From Staphylococcus equorum (GTDB lineage: Bacteria; Bacillota; Bacilli; Staphylococcales; Staphylococcaceae), in contig NZ_LNNB01000019.1 in NCBI RefSeq assembly GCF_001747895.1, forward strand, positions 184,936 through 248,935: a DNA stretch of 64,000 nt. Reading direction: 5' to 3'. A program made the translations under genes and the position numbers. This document shows positions 42,227-51,560 of this stretch, piece after piece. Below the pieces are notes generated by a model that saw only the letters and a list, made by a program, of their open reading frames with translations, did not search any database and had not been told where the DNA came from. Within the stretch, counting starts at the first letter, position 1. Each line of letters begins with the position of its first letter.

Positions 42227-43223
42227 ATTTTGTCATATTTTCCTTGGCAATTAACTCTAGCAGTGTTTTCCGTTGTGTTTCACCAAAAACGTGTGGTTGA
42301 ATCATAATTTCATCAGCATTAAATCTTAGAGCAACATCATTCAGTGCTTTCATAACATCATTAGGTAAACCTGAAATCACTCTATTTTGGTTAAAATTCT
42401 TTTTATCTTGTTCACGTGTTGAGAGTTGTCGATGCATTGCAAATTCTATTGAAGGATAAAACTCAGGCTGATCCAAATAGCCAATGCGCACTAACCATAA
42501 ATGAAATGCATGCTCTAATTGCGTTATTTGTGATTGCTGTTCTGCAGTAATTACAAACGTAGAAATAATGACATAAGATTGGCTTTCAGGATGAAATTGT
42601 TTAAATAAGTCACGATAATGATTAATAACACTTTCAATATTGTGGTTAGCTTGACCCATAAGCGCAACTACGAAAGGTAATCCTTTTTCCGCAGCAATGG
42701 CAGCACTTTGTTTACTCATACCTAATATATATATACTTGGCTTCGTATCGATTAATGGCGTCGCTTGTAAGCCTTTAAAACGATGATTATGAGTATTGTC
42801 ATCATTAAAATAATACATTAAATCATTAATTTGTGTTTTGTAACTTATATCTTTTGTTTTAGACTCATTTAAAGCCTGATTTACATTTTTGAAGCTAGGC
42901 GAGTGTCCTGTGCCTAAATCGACGCGTCCAGGGTGACGTGCTTCCATTAATTTAAATTGTTCTGCAATTTTATATGCACTATAATGAGGCAGCATAATAC
43001 CGCCACTTCCAATATGAATGGAAGATGTTTGTTCTAAGAGTGACATCATAACCATTTCAGGCGCACTAGAGGCTACAGAGAACACTTGATGATGCTCTGC
43101 AACCCAATAGCGATAAAAGCCTAATGACTCAGCTAACTGAGCTAATTCAACAGTATGGTTTAAAGCTTGTGTCGCGTTGCGGCCTTCAAAAATTGGAACA
43201 TAATCTAAAATACTTAGTTTCAC
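42225..43223 (-). CDS. LLM-class flavin-dependent oxidoreductase (MsnO8-like)
   Basis: 332 residues, GTG start after AAGGAG. TIM-barrel luciferase-like monooxygenase: YWVAEHHQVFSVASSAPEM (about 40-58) and GSGGIMLPHYSAYKIAEQFKLMEARHPGRVDLGTG (about 72-106) are the diagnostic flavin-binding region of the small LLM subfamily without a luciferase partner. Substrate unknown. Divergent from the MDR genes. Confidence 0.88.
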   Translation of the reverse strand: MKLSILDYVPIFEGRNATQALNHTVELAQLAESLGFYRYWVAEHHQVFSVASSAPEMVMMSLLEQTSSIHIGSGGIMLPHYSAYKIAEQFKLMEARHPGRVDLGTGHSPSFKNVNQALNESKTKDISYKTQINDLMYYFNDDNTHNHRFKGLQATPLIDTKPSIYILGMSKQSAAIAAEKGLPFVVALMGQANHNIESVINHYRDLFKQFHPESQSYVIISTFVITAEQQSQITQLEHAFHLWLVRIGYLDQPEFYPSIEFAMHRQLSTREQDKKNFNQNRVISGLPNDVMKALNDVALRFNADEIMIQPHVFGETQRKTLLELIAKENMTK

Positions 43224-43370
43224 TTAAATATCTCCTTATTACTTTATATCGGTCAGTATATGAATTTAAAGTAAGCATAACATGACCGTATAGAGCTGAA
43301 TAAGCGATTTGATTGATTGCACCGTTGTATCACTATAAAATGAAAGAAAATAGTGAATGGAGGCAATATA

Positions 43371-44378
43371 ATGAATACAGAACAAATCGTATTAGCTAAG
43401 AGACCTGAAGGCATTCCTTCAGATGAGGTATTTAAATATGAAACTGTTGAAATAGATGTGCCGAAAAAAGATGAAATTCAAGTAGAAGCGTTATATATAT
43501 CAGTGGATCCATATATGCGCGGACGTATGGATGATAGTGATTCTTATATCAAACCATTCCAAATTGATGAACCTTTATCAGGCCATGTTGTTGGTAAAGT
43601 CATTGAATCAGAAGCAGATGGTTTTGAAAAAGGTGACATTGTTACTGGACAATTCCCTTGGCAAAAACTAAGCAATGTCCCAGCAAAGCATGTTATCAAG
43701 GTATCTAATACAGATGTTCCACTACATTTATATTTAAGTGTGTTAGGCATGCCGGGTCAAACAGCATATCATGGGCTATTAAAAATTGGCCAACCGAAAG
43801 AAGGCGAAACAGTTGTTGTATCTGCAGCATCTGGCGCAGTTGGGTCTGTGGTAGGACAAATTGCTAAATTAAAAGGTGCTTATGTTGTAGGTATTGCAGG
43901 TGGCCCTGAAAAAACAACATACTTAACAGAAACATTAGGTTTTGATGCGAGTGTGGATTATAAATCAGATGATTTTTCAGAACAGTTTGCTAAAGCAGTA
44001 CCGAATGGTGTAGATGTCTATTACGAAAACGTAGGTGGATCAATCGCTGATGAAGTAATGAAACACTTAAATCAATTTGCTCGAATTCCTGTTTGTGGCG
44101 CAATTTCTGGTTACAATGATGCAACGATTGAACATGGTCCACGTATTCAACCCATCCTGATAAAATCACAAGCATTAATGAAAGGCTTTATTGTGGCAAA
44201 TTATGCAGATGATTTTGCAAATGCGAGTAAACAACTTGCACAGTGGGTTCAAGAAGATAAGATAAAAACAAAAACGTCAGTCATGAACGGATTTGAAAAT
44301 ATACCAGAAGCATTTAGAAATTTATTTACAGGCGATAACTTTGGGAAACAAGTAGTACAGGTGTCAGACAATATCTAA
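43371..44378 (+). CDS. NADP-dependent oxidoreductase, MDR superfamily (CurA/leukotriene-B4-reductase-like)
   Basis: 335 residues from the ATG at 43371, after TGGAGGC. Zinc-free medium-chain reductase: PYMRGRMDD (about 47-55), GMPGQTAYHGLLKIG, the Rossmann SAASGAVGSVVGQIAK (about 150-165) and YYENVGG. Family members reduce enones and quinone-like compounds with NADPH. It lies 21 bases ahead of a second MDR gene; probably one operon dealing with electrophiles. Confidence 0.88.
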   Translation: MNTEQIVLAKRPEGIPSDEVFKYETVEIDVPKKDEIQVEALYISVDPYMRGRMDDSDSYIKPFQIDEPLSGHVVGKVIESEADGFEKGDIVTGQFPWQKLSNVPAKHVIKVSNTDVPLHLYLSVLGMPGQTAYHGLLKIGQPKEGETVVVSAASGAVGSVVGQIAKLKGAYVVGIAGGPEKTTYLTETLGFDASVDYKSDDFSEQFAKAVPNGVDVYYENVGGSIADEVMKHLNQFARIPVCGAISGYNDATIEHGPRIQPILIKSQALMKGFIVANYADDFANASKQLAQWVQEDKIKTKTSVMNGFENIPEAFRNLFTGDNFGKQVVQVSDNI

Positions 44379-44399
44379 ACATTAAAGGAGATATGTAAT

Positions 44400-45419
44400 A
44401 TGAAAGCAATAGGTGCAGATACTCGTTTTGATCTAGATGAAGGAAATCAGTTCTATGAATTTGAAGTTGAACGACCGGAACCAACGCAATACGAGCTCTT
44501 AGTACGTGTACAAGCTATTAGCATTAATCCTGTAGATACGAAAATAAGACAGTCTCCTGTTGACCAGCCGCCAAGAGTTCTAGGCTTTGATGCTGTTGGT
44601 GTGGTAGAAGCAGTAGGTGAAGAGATTAATCATTTTAAAGTTGGCGACGAAGTATTTTATTCTGGATCTCCTGCATATCAAGGTTCTAATCAAGAATACC
44701 AACTTGTTGACGAGCGTCTTGTTGCTAAAAAACCTAAGAATATAACTGCGACTCAAGCTGCAAGTTTACCTTTAACAGGGCTAACTGCATCAGAGACATT
44801 ATTTGATGTATTTAAAATTTCGCATAATCCAGAAGATAATAAAGGTAAGTCCATTTTAATTATCAATGGTGCAGGTGGCGTAGGAAGTATTGCAACACAA
44901 ATAGCCAAACACCATGGACTCCATGTCATCACAACCGCTTCACGAGAAGAAACGTATAATTGGTCTAAGGATATGGGCGCGGATATTGTGTTAAATCATA
45001 AAAATGATTTAATTAAAGAGTTTGAAAAATATGAAATAAGTGAAGTTGATTATATTTTCTGTACGTTTGATACAGACCAATACTATGAAAAAATGATCGA
45101 ACTCGTAAAACCAAGAGGAATCATTGCAACTATTGTCGCTTTTAAAAATAAACAAGATTTAAATTTACTAAAAGACAAAAGTATTACATTTACACATGAA
45201 TATATGTATTCAAGACCACTACATGAAACTGAAGATATGACTTTACATCGTGAATATTTAACGGATATTTCTGAAAAAATAGAAGCGGGTGTATATCAAC
45301 CTACATTAAATAAAGTGATAGATGGTTTAACAGCAAATAGTCTGTTCGATGCACATAAGCAACTTGAAAATCAAAACATGATTGGTAAATTAGTAATTCA
45401 ACTCAATCAAGGATCATAA
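44400..45419 (+). CDS. Zinc-binding-type alcohol dehydrogenase / quinone oxidoreductase-like protein
   Basis: 339 residues. GroES-like N-domain with [11 protein letters not shown] and [16 protein letters not shown], then the nucleotide fold [19 protein letters not shown] (about 154-172). No structural-zinc Cys cluster is visible, so it belongs with the zinc-independent quinone reductase branch despite the usual name. AAAGGAG precedes the start. Last gene of the pair; strong terminator. Confidence 0.87.
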   Translation: MKAIGADTRFDLDEGNQFYEFEVERPEPTQYELLVRVQAISINPVDTKIRQSPVDQPPRVLGFDAVGVVEAVGEEINHFKVGDEVFYSGSPAYQGSNQEYQLVDERLVAKKPKNITATQAASLPLTGLTASETLFDVFKISHNPEDNKGKSILIINGAGGVGSIATQIAKHHGLHVITTASREETYNWSKDMGADIVLNHKNDLIKEFEKYEISEVDYIFCTFDTDQYYEKMIELVKPRGIIATIVAFKNKQDLNLLKDKSITFTHEYMYSRPLHETEDMTLHREYLTDISEKIEAGVYQPTLNKVIDGLTANSLFDAHKQLENQNMIGKLVIQLNQGS

Positions 45420-45474
45420 GTTATAAATATTAAAATCTGTCATGTTACTGTGTTATGAAGTTAATACGCTAGAT

Positions 45475-45526
45475 AAGCCTTCCAAACAATTACCTTATTG
45501 GTGAATAATTGTTTGGAAGGCTTTTA
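45475..45526 (+). terminator. Terminator of the MDR gene pair
   Basis: AAGCCTTCCAAACAATTA pairs with TAATTGTTTGGAAGGCTT, 13-base loop, TTTT after it. Confidence 0.9.
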
Positions 45527-45619
45527 AATATGTTATTTTATTATAATTTAATTTTTAGTAAATCGAATTACAGTGTTTAAATAAGTTTTTATAATCCTTA
45601 AAAGTGGTTACAATTATGG

Positions 45620-45644
45620 ATTATATTAAGTATGATAGGGTATG
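45620..45644 (+). promoter_or_regulatory. Possible SigB promoter before the BCCT gene
   Basis: GATTAT, 13 bases, GGGTAT. The -10 is a perfect SigB match, the -35 is 4 of 6. It would start transcription near 45652, between an upstream in-frame ATG and the one chosen for the gene. Confidence 0.4.
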
Positions 45645-45681
45645 TATGTTACATAAAATAAAGGGAGTGTGTATTTTTGTT

Positions 45682-47310
45682 ATGCATTTAAAAAAAATGA
45701 CGGTAGTATTTTGGGTGGCATTAGCTATTTGTACGTTATTTGTGCTCTATGGCGCAATATTGCCGAAACAATTAGAATCAGTTACTCAAACTATTACAAA
45801 TTTTATAGCAGTTAATTTTGGGTGGTATTATTTATTACTAGTATTAGTCATATTAATTGTATGTATTTATCTATTATTTTCAAGATATTCATCTATTACA
45901 TTAGGTGAAGAAGGCGAAGACCCTGAATTTTCATTAAAATCATGGTTCGCAATGTTATTTAGTGCAGGCATGGGAATTGGTTTAGTCTTTTGGACAACTT
46001 CTGAACCTATCAGTCATGCATTTACTTTAACGCCATTACATAAAGCAGGAACACAAACTGCAATTAACGATGCGATGCAATTTTCATTCTTTCATTGGGG
46101 CGTGCACGCATGGGCTGTATACGGTATCGTGGGACTCGTTTTTGCGTACTTTAATTTCCACAAAGGGTATCCGGGATTAGTCAGCGCTACGTTAATACCT
46201 GTTTTAGGTAGTAAAATGATGAAAGGTCCTATCGGTGGGGCGATAGATGTCCTTGCAATTATCGCTACTGTAACTGGTGTTGCTGCAACACTTGGTTTTG
46301 GTGCGTTACAAATCAATGAAGGATTGAACTTCTTATTTGAAATTCCTTCTAATTTTGGGACTCAAGTGATTATCATTATCGTAGCAACCTTATTATTTAC
46401 TTGGTCAGCTTGGTCAGGTATTGATAAAGGTATTAAGAACTTAAGTAATATTAATATGGCATTAGCATTCATTGTATTACTCTTATTGTTCTGTGTAGGA
46501 CCTACACTAACGATATTAAATACGTTTACCAATTCATTAGGTGATTATATTGCTAATTTCTTTAATATGAGTTTACGTATACCACAATCAGGTGGCGAAA
46601 AATTCCAGTGGCTACAACAATGGACGATCTTCTATTGGGCTTGGTGGATTTCATGGGCGCCATTTGTTGGAATCTTTATCGCCCGTGTGTCTCGTGGTAG
46701 AACAATTAAAGAATTTATATTAGGTGTATTATTTGTACCAGCGCTTGTATGTTTCATATTTTTTGCAGTATTTGGCGCCTCAGCAATTTACTTACAACAA
46801 AACGGTATTGCGAATATCGCGAAAGAGGCAACTGAAACGGCGACCTTTGCTACGTTGGAACATTTCCCATTAGGATTTGTATTAAGTATTGTTACGCTGA
46901 TAGTTATTATGATTTTCTTTGTAACATCAGCTGACTCAGCAACATATGTATTAGGTATGTTGAGTTCTAAAGGTAGTATTAATCCTTCTGCTTTAGTCAA
47001 AGTCAGTTGGGGCATTATTTTAGCACTATTTGCAATGATCATGATTTACACAGGTGGAACACAATCGATTCAAAACCTGTTAATTATTGCAGCCTTACCA
47101 TTCTCCATCGTCATTATAATAATGATATGGTCACTCTTTAAATCCTTAGCCATAGAAAAGCCGAGACCTAGTAATAAACTACTTGTCACGGATAATCAGC
47201 TTTTACAATATCGTAAAGCAAATCAAGAGGATTCAGAAAATCAAGAAAATCAAGAAAAACAAGACGATAAAGAAATAGAAACAACTGAAGATCATAAGAG
47301 AAATAGCTAG
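45682..47310 (+). CDS. opuD2: BCCT-family osmolyte transporter (OpuD-like)
   Basis: 542 residues from the ATG at 45682. The AAGGGAG at 45661 is a little far (14 bases), but upstream in-frame starts would put a 26-residue polar extension before the first helix and lie before the candidate promoter. Twelve membrane helices. The BCCT motif GMGIGLVFWTTSEPISHA (about 100-117) with its Trp and the aromatic box WAWWISWAPFVGIFIARVSRGRT (about 322-344) are intact. Sodium-coupled uptake of glycine betaine or similar. Acidic, Gln-rich C-terminal tail (about 505-542). In S. aureus a BCCT gene also precedes the asp23 operon; the symbol rests on that synteny. Confidence 0.85.
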   Translation: MHLKKMTVVFWVALAICTLFVLYGAILPKQLESVTQTITNFIAVNFGWYYLLLVLVILIVCIYLLFSRYSSITLGEEGEDPEFSLKSWFAMLFSAGMGIGLVFWTTSEPISHAFTLTPLHKAGTQTAINDAMQFSFFHWGVHAWAVYGIVGLVFAYFNFHKGYPGLVSATLIPVLGSKMMKGPIGGAIDVLAIIATVTGVAATLGFGALQINEGLNFLFEIPSNFGTQVIIIIVATLLFTWSAWSGIDKGIKNLSNINMALAFIVLLLLFCVGPTLTILNTFTNSLGDYIANFFNMSLRIPQSGGEKFQWLQQWTIFYWAWWISWAPFVGIFIARVSRGRTIKEFILGVLFVPALVCFIFFAVFGASAIYLQQNGIANIAKEATETATFATLEHFPLGFVLSIVTLIVIMIFFVTSADSATYVLGMLSSKGSINPSALVKVSWGIILALFAMIMIYTGGTQSIQNLLIIAALPFSIVIIIMIWSLFKSLAIEKPRPSNKLLVTDNQLLQYRKANQEDSENQENQEKQDDKEIETTEDHKRNS

Positions 47311-47358
47311 AGCAAACTTATTTTGCCATAGAAATTATTTAAAATATACAATAAAAAT

Positions 47359-47384
47359 GTTTCTAAGATTTTTTAAAAGGGTAT
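47359..47384 (+). promoter_or_regulatory. SigB promoter of amaP-asp23
   Basis: GTTTCT, 14 bases, GGGTAT, close to the SigB consensus GTTTAA-N12-15-GGGTAT. It lies 53 bases before the amaP start. asp23 is the classic SigB reporter of S. aureus, so the position is as expected. Confidence 0.8.
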
Positions 47385-47436
47385 TAGTCTTATATGACAA
47401 GTACATAATCTAGAAACATAGGAGGTGTCATACGAG

Positions 47437-47973
47437 GTGAAGCGACTTAAAAATTTCATATTAGGACTTTTAATTGTAGTAATCGTTGGTGTTTTACTGT
47501 TTATGTATATCAAAGATTCTAGAATTACTCAGTATCAAGATTACTTAACACAATTTAATTGGTTTCAACCGACCTTAATAACTTTAGCAGCGTTACTTAT
47601 TTTAATTGGTCTGATACTACTATTCAGCTTGTTTAAACCTACGTATAGAAAACCCGGACTTTACAAAGATTTCAATGATGGTCATATTTATGTATCGAGA
47701 AAAGCAGTTGAAAAATCAGCATACGATACACTTGTACAATATGAACAAATTCGTCAACCGAATGTGATTGCAAAATTGTATAACAAGAAGAAGAAATCAC
47801 ATATTGCTTTGAAAGCAGATTTCTTTGTGCCAGGTGATGTTCAAGTTAAATCATTAACGGAAGAAATTAGAAATGACATTAAGCAGAACGTAGAACACTT
47901 TACTGAATTACCAGTATCAAAACTAGAGGTCAACGTTAGAGATCAAAAAACCTCAGGCAAACGTGTGTTGTAA
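47437..47973 (+). CDS. amaP: AmaP, alkaline shock response membrane anchor protein
   Basis: 178 residues from GTG at 47437, 11 bases after AGGAGG; the longer frame begins on the ribosome binding site. Two membrane helices (about 4-22 and 41-64) at the N-terminus, then a cytoplasmic domain with RKAVEKSAYDTLVQYEQIRQPNV. In S. aureus AmaP tethers Asp23 to the membrane. First gene of the operon, 12 bases before the DUF2273 gene. Confidence 0.9.
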   Translation: MKRLKNFILGLLIVVIVGVLLFMYIKDSRITQYQDYLTQFNWFQPTLITLAALLILIGLILLFSLFKPTYRKPGLYKDFNDGHIYVSRKAVEKSAYDTLVQYEQIRQPNVIAKLYNKKKKSHIALKADFFVPGDVQVKSLTEEIRNDIKQNVEHFTELPVSKLEVNVRDQKTSGKRVL

Positions 47974-47985
47974 GGGAGGGTTATC

Positions 47986-48225
47986 ATGACTAATAATAAT
48001 CACCAAAATGGACAAGATTCTACACAAGAAGTTGTTGATTTCTTAAAAGTATTTAAATGGAGAATCATTGGATTCTTAGCATTCTTGATTATCGCAATAT
48101 TATTCTTAACTCTTGGTTTCTGGAGTACAATATTAATCTTAGTGTTATGTTTGATTGGAATTGCAATCGGGTATACTAAAGACCGTAAGCAAGACTTTTT
48201 AAATTTCTTAAATCGATGGAGTTAG
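47986..48225 (+). CDS. DUF2273 small membrane protein
   Basis: 79 residues: a polar N-terminus (NNNHQNGQDS), then two tightly spaced membrane helices (about 27-45 and 48-65) and a basic end (KDRKQDFLNFLNRWS). DUF2273 proteins regularly sit between amaP and asp23. Role unknown, presumably part of the Asp23 membrane complex. AGGGAGGG ribosome binding site. Confidence 0.85.
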   Translation: MTNNNHQNGQDSTQEVVDFLKVFKWRIIGFLAFLIIAILFLTLGFWSTILILVLCLIGIAIGYTKDRKQDFLNFLNRWS

Positions 48226-48293
48226 TATTTTCAAAGATTGAAAAGGCTTAAAACTAAATTTTTAAAAATTGAAAAGACAAAGGAGATTTTAAT

Positions 48294-48797
48294 ATGGCAG
48301 TAGATAATAACAAAGCAAAACAAGCATATAACAATCAAACTGGAGTTAATGAACAAGAAGTAGAAAAGCAACAACAACAACAACAACAACAAGAACCGGA
48401 ATTTTCAAATAAATTATCATTTTCTGATGAAGTAATTGAAAAAATTGCAGGCATCGCAGCGCGTGAAGTAAGTGGTATTTTAGAAATGAAAGGCGGATTC
48501 GTCGATAGTATTTCTAACTCATTCGGAAGCAACGAGAACGTTTCAAGAGGCGTAAGCGTTGAGGTTGGAGAAAAACAAGCAGCTGTAGATTTGAAAGTAA
48601 TATTAGAATATGGTGAATCAGCACCTAAAATCTTCCGTAAAGTAACAGACTTAGTTAAAGAACAAGTTAAATATATTACTGGTCTTGACGTAGTTGAAGT
48701 TAACATGCGCGTTGAAGATGTAATGACTAAAAAAGAATGGTCTCAAAAAAATGAAAAAAGCCAAAGTTCAAATAACGAGGAAAAAGGCTTACAATAA
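48294..48797 (+). CDS. asp23: Asp23, alkaline shock protein 23 (Asp23/Gls24 family)
   Basis: 167 residues. N-terminal disordered Gln-rich segment with eight consecutive CAA codons (48369-48392), then the Asp23 domain: [28 protein letters not shown] (about 38-65), [26 protein letters not shown] and [19 protein letters not shown]. One of the most abundant stationary-phase proteins of S. aureus, linked to envelope homeostasis. Own AAAGGAG; SigB control from 47359. Terminator follows. Confidence 0.95.
   Translation: MAVDNNKAKQAYNNQTGVNEQEVEKQQQQQQQQEPEFSNKLSFSDEVIEKIAGIAAREVSGILEMKGGFVDSISNSFGSNENVSRGVSVEVGEKQAAVDLKVILEYGESAPKIFRKVTDLVKEQVKYITGLDVVEVNMRVEDVMTKKEWSQKNEKSQSSNNEEKGLQ
48369..48392 (+). 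repeat. (CAA)8 trinucleotide repeat in asp23
   Basis: Eight identical CAA codons in a row encode Gln8 in the disordered N-terminus of Asp23. Length changes by slippage would stay in frame. Confidence 0.9.
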
Positions 48798-48819
48798 TTA
48801 ATTGAGTACCAAACTAAAT

Positions 48820-48857
48820 AAAAACCGCTAAAGTAATTTGCTTTAGCGGTTTTAAAA
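48820..48857 (+). terminator. Terminator of the asp23 operon
   Basis: AAAACCGCTAAAG pairs with CTTTAGCGGTTTT around TAATTTG. Confidence 0.92.
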
Positions 48858-49105
48858 TGTCGAAAAACCAATTACTATAAAAGTAATTATTTTGTGTTTA
48901 TAGATATTATTCTCTTGAGACTATCTTTGTTCATTCATTTCACTGTTTAAAGCTTATATGAAATGAATATTTTTTGCTAATTCAATTATACTCATTTCTA
49001 TGTGTGTTGGCCTTTATAAGAATACAATCAATGAATCATAATATTATTTAAAAAATGGCAGTGATTTGGTCCGACTCCTACGGGAAAAATACTGGCCGAA
49101 GACTA
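48858..49105. other. Non-coding spacer before the orphan terminator
   Basis: AT-rich, no ORF with a ribosome binding site. Its last 50 bases (GGTCCGACTCCTACGGGA... to CCGAAGACTAC) are more GC-rich and look like a dispersed intergenic element that I associate with coagulase-negative staphylococcal genomes; this is memory, not a search. Confidence 0.4.
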
Positions 49106-49141
49106 CAGGGTGAGACATATATTTTGTCTCAGCCTGTTTTA
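49106..49141 (+). terminator. Orphan plus-strand terminator
   Basis: CAGG and TGAGACA pair with TGTCTCA and CCTG (one G-G mismatch), then TTTT. No plus-strand gene lies between the asp23 terminator at 48857 and here. On the minus strand there is no T-run, so it does not serve sfaD. Confidence 0.65.
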
Positions 49142-49169
49142 ATTATTAATAAAGCCTTAATATACTGTT

Positions 49170-51131
49170 TTAATGAGATGCATGACTCCGATGTAAGGGG
49201 TTATTCACTTGTATATAAGTATAAATATCTGCTTCATCTTCTAGCCTCATCGTTGTTACACATTTATAGTCAATTTTAGGCGCAAATAATAGTGCTCGAA
49301 TTGCATCAATTCTTTTAGGATCATCCATAGTATCAGCAATGACATTTAACTTGTTAGCCAATAGATCACTTACAGTTGACCAGATACTTTGTTCTAAATC
49401 ATTAATAGCACTTGATTTTGCTAAACTACAGATCAATTCTCCAAGATGGTTTTGAATACTAGAATAAAATACTTTATTAAAAACAGTTTGTGATTGATTC
49501 GTTAAAATTAAGGATTTCTCATGAAAATTTTGAGTGTTATATCCCTGGTGATTCAAATAAGCTTCATCAATACGTAAGCCTTCAAAATCACGAACATATA
49601 ATTTGTTTAACGAGCCATCACTATTAAATGTAGCGATAGTATTTTGTAAATGTGCCTCGAGAGCGATGCCGTATTTAATGTATAAAGGTAGCGTAATATC
49701 AATTAGTGCTTGGCTATAATGTTCCATCCAAGCGATACATGCTTCTTTATAAGAATCACAAGCATGTGTTTGTGCATACTTTTTGATAAGTGTATTGATC
49801 GGTGTTTCATAATTATAAGCATAGTTGGCGACTAAACTTGATGGAATCATAGGCGTTGTTTTATTATCAATAAGATCATAAATATTAGTTCTAAATAACG
49901 AACCTAATTGTTCACTTCTAATAGTTTGGATATCACGTGAATCGTCTGTTTTAAAAAAGTGGATGCCAGCAATTTCATCAATCGTATCGCCAGCAATATT
50001 ATGAAATAAGGTATCGCTATGTTTAATATCATTTAAAATTTGTGTTACTTGAGGGCCATTAATTGTTGTTTGTTCTGATAAAGTTCTAATTTCACCTGTG
50101 ATGTGCACATTAGTGGATAGTTTAATGTGTGGTGAAGTTATAGGTAGTTTTGGCATGAGTGTTCTAAACGATAGACCAGCGTGATAATCAAGTTGGTAGC
50201 GTATTGGAATGATTCGTTTTTCTTTAAGCTCATTGGCATATTGATTGGTTAATATTTTATTATACTGCCATGGATGTACGACCATGACATAGTATGTATC
50301 AATAAGCTCAGAACCAACCTCTTTTAAAACTTCAGAATATAAGTCTTCGAATAAACCATATAAAGTTTCATTGTAATTTTTGGATAATGATTCAACTTTT
50401 GCAATATCTTTATGTATTAAGATAAATTTTAAGCCTATAGCATTGTTGAACTCAGAAGAATAATTAATTGTAGTTTCGGGTGTCATGCCTTTACGCAATT
50501 TTGCACCAGGATGTAAGGGATGTCCTTCAACGACTGCTTGTTCGGATCTTAAATAACTATCTTCTGCTTCCATAATTAATTGACCAAGAGGTAAAGTTTC
50601 ATCGGCTAAGGTAATTGTTTGAAAGCTAAGAGAAATAGCCATATTAGCTACGCTATTATTTATATCTTCTCTAAATTGATGACTTGCATCATTATCAAGT
50701 GTTGGTGCTTCGGTTAAAATACAAGTTAATATCTCTTCAGGATGTAAAATCCTTTCAAAATTATCCTTGTTTTCAAAATAAAATGGTCCTTCAACATCAA
50801 TTCTATCGAATGCATGTAATCCAGTAATAGGTGCATATAAAGTCTTTTGAGTGTGTGGGAAAGCTATTTTTAATGTTTGTACCTGATTAGTTGCTAAGTT
50901 TACTGGTGCATCTTTTGTTGCAATAATGTGACTATAATCGCGACTATTAATTAAGTTTTCTCGATGTAAAGAAGTGATGAGTCGCTGGGATATTTTATCT
51001 CTACTGACTAATAACGTTTTAACAAAAGCATCACGCCATTCATCGTTGATAGATTCTAAATAGGTTAAGGCATATTGTTCATCATTAGTAAGTTTGTTAA
51101 TTGAATTGTTAAAGTCTATGTTTGAATTCAT
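49170..51131 (-). CDS. sfaD: IucA/IucC-family NIS siderophore synthetase (SfaD-like)
   Basis: 653 residues. NIS synthetase: EGHPLHPGAKLRKGM (about residues 205-219) is the ATP-phosphate His/Lys motif, KLSTNVHITGEIRTL and LEAHLQNTIATF...VRDFEGLRI (about 490-520) form the rest of the active site. In staphyloferrin A synthesis SfaD joins citrate to D-ornithine. The gene is divergent from a second NIS gene plus a racemase gene and lies next to asp23, the same setting as S. aureus sfaD; the D/B assignment rests on that layout. A Fur box lies 65-79 bases upstream. Confidence 0.85.
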   Translation of the reverse strand: MNSNIDFNNSINKLTNDEQYALTYLESINDEWRDAFVKTLLVSRDKISQRLITSLHRENLINSRDYSHIIATKDAPVNLATNQVQTLKIAFPHTQKTLYAPITGLHAFDRIDVEGPFYFENKDNFERILHPEEILTCILTEAPTLDNDASHQFREDINNSVANMAISLSFQTITLADETLPLGQLIMEAEDSYLRSEQAVVEGHPLHPGAKLRKGMTPETTINYSSEFNNAIGLKFILIHKDIAKVESLSKNYNETLYGLFEDLYSEVLKEVGSELIDTYYVMVVHPWQYNKILTNQYANELKEKRIIPIRYQLDYHAGLSFRTLMPKLPITSPHIKLSTNVHITGEIRTLSEQTTINGPQVTQILNDIKHSDTLFHNIAGDTIDEIAGIHFFKTDDSRDIQTIRSEQLGSLFRTNIYDLIDNKTTPMIPSSLVANYAYNYETPINTLIKKYAQTHACDSYKEACIAWMEHYSQALIDITLPLYIKYGIALEAHLQNTIATFNSDGSLNKLYVRDFEGLRIDEAYLNHQGYNTQNFHEKSLILTNQSQTVFNKVFYSSIQNHLGELICSLAKSSAINDLEQSIWSTVSDLLANKLNVIADTMDDPKRIDAIRALLFAPKIDYKCVTTMRLEDEADIYTYIQVNNPLHRSHASH

Positions 51132-51195
51132 AAGGCACCTCTTAAAATTATTTTACAAAAGCATAAGGTATTTATATAATCTATATTAGCTACAT

Positions 51196-51210
51196 TGATA
51201 ATTGTTATCA
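51196..51210. promoter_or_regulatory. Fur box upstream of sfaD
   Basis: TGATAATTGTTATCA matches the 7-1-7 Fur consensus TGATAATNATTATCA at all but one position. The surrounding ATTGATAA-TTG-TTATCAAT is a perfect inverted repeat (51194-51212). Iron-dependent repression of sfaD is expected. Confidence 0.85.
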
Positions 51211-51489
51211 ATTATAAAATTAAGCGCGGGTTTTAGTATAGTATTATTTAGCTAAATTGTATGAAATATGAAAGATAACAGTTTCATCATTTATATTTAC
51301 CACTCTTCTATGTATTTTAACATCTCAAAGTGAATGAACACCGTATCATTTATTTTTCAGTACCGTGTTGATTTTGGAAAATAGAGGGAAAATAGGGAAT
51401 ATTAAAATGAAAATTAGAAGTACATTACTTTAAGTACAATAATCATGCGCTTTACAATAGAATTTTTAGATATGATTAGCATAATAGAA

Positions 51490-51517
51490 TTGAATACATT
51501 TGTGAATACAATATGAT
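51490..51517 (+). promoter_or_regulatory. Promoter of sfaB-sfaC
   Basis: TTGAAT, 16 bases, TATGAT; start near 51524, 37 bases before the sfaB ATG. No full Fur box overlaps it. Confidence 0.5.
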
Positions 51518-51560
51518 TCAGTATTATAAATAGACCGAGAAAAAATGGGGGCAATCTTGT

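Larger units (their letters stand above)
51132..51560. other. Divergent sfaD/sfaB intergenic region
   Basis: 429 bases with no gene. In S. aureus the exporter gene sfaA lies here; no open frame or recognisable fragment of an MFS protein is visible on either strand. It holds the Fur box at 51196 and, near 51335-51372, an imperfect AACACCGTA/TACCGTGTT hairpin. A candidate promoter at 51490-51517 (TTGAAT, 16 bases, TATGAT) serves sfaB. AATAATCAT near 51440 resembles half a Fur site. Confidence 0.6.

Noticed and set aside
48335..48706. Long minus-strand frame antisense to asp23
   Set aside because: It is a shadow of the asp23 reading frame; no ribosome binding site and a product with a poly-Cys run from the CAA repeat.
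49066..49084. CGACTCCTACGGGA, like the conserved 16S rRNA segment near position 338
   Set aside because: The match is only about 14 bases; what follows does not match 16S. More likely chance or part of an intergenic repeat, not an rRNA fragment.
49055..49279. 74-codon plus-strand frame running into the end of sfaD
   Set aside because: It spans the orphan terminator and then reads antisense to sfaD; no ribosome binding site.
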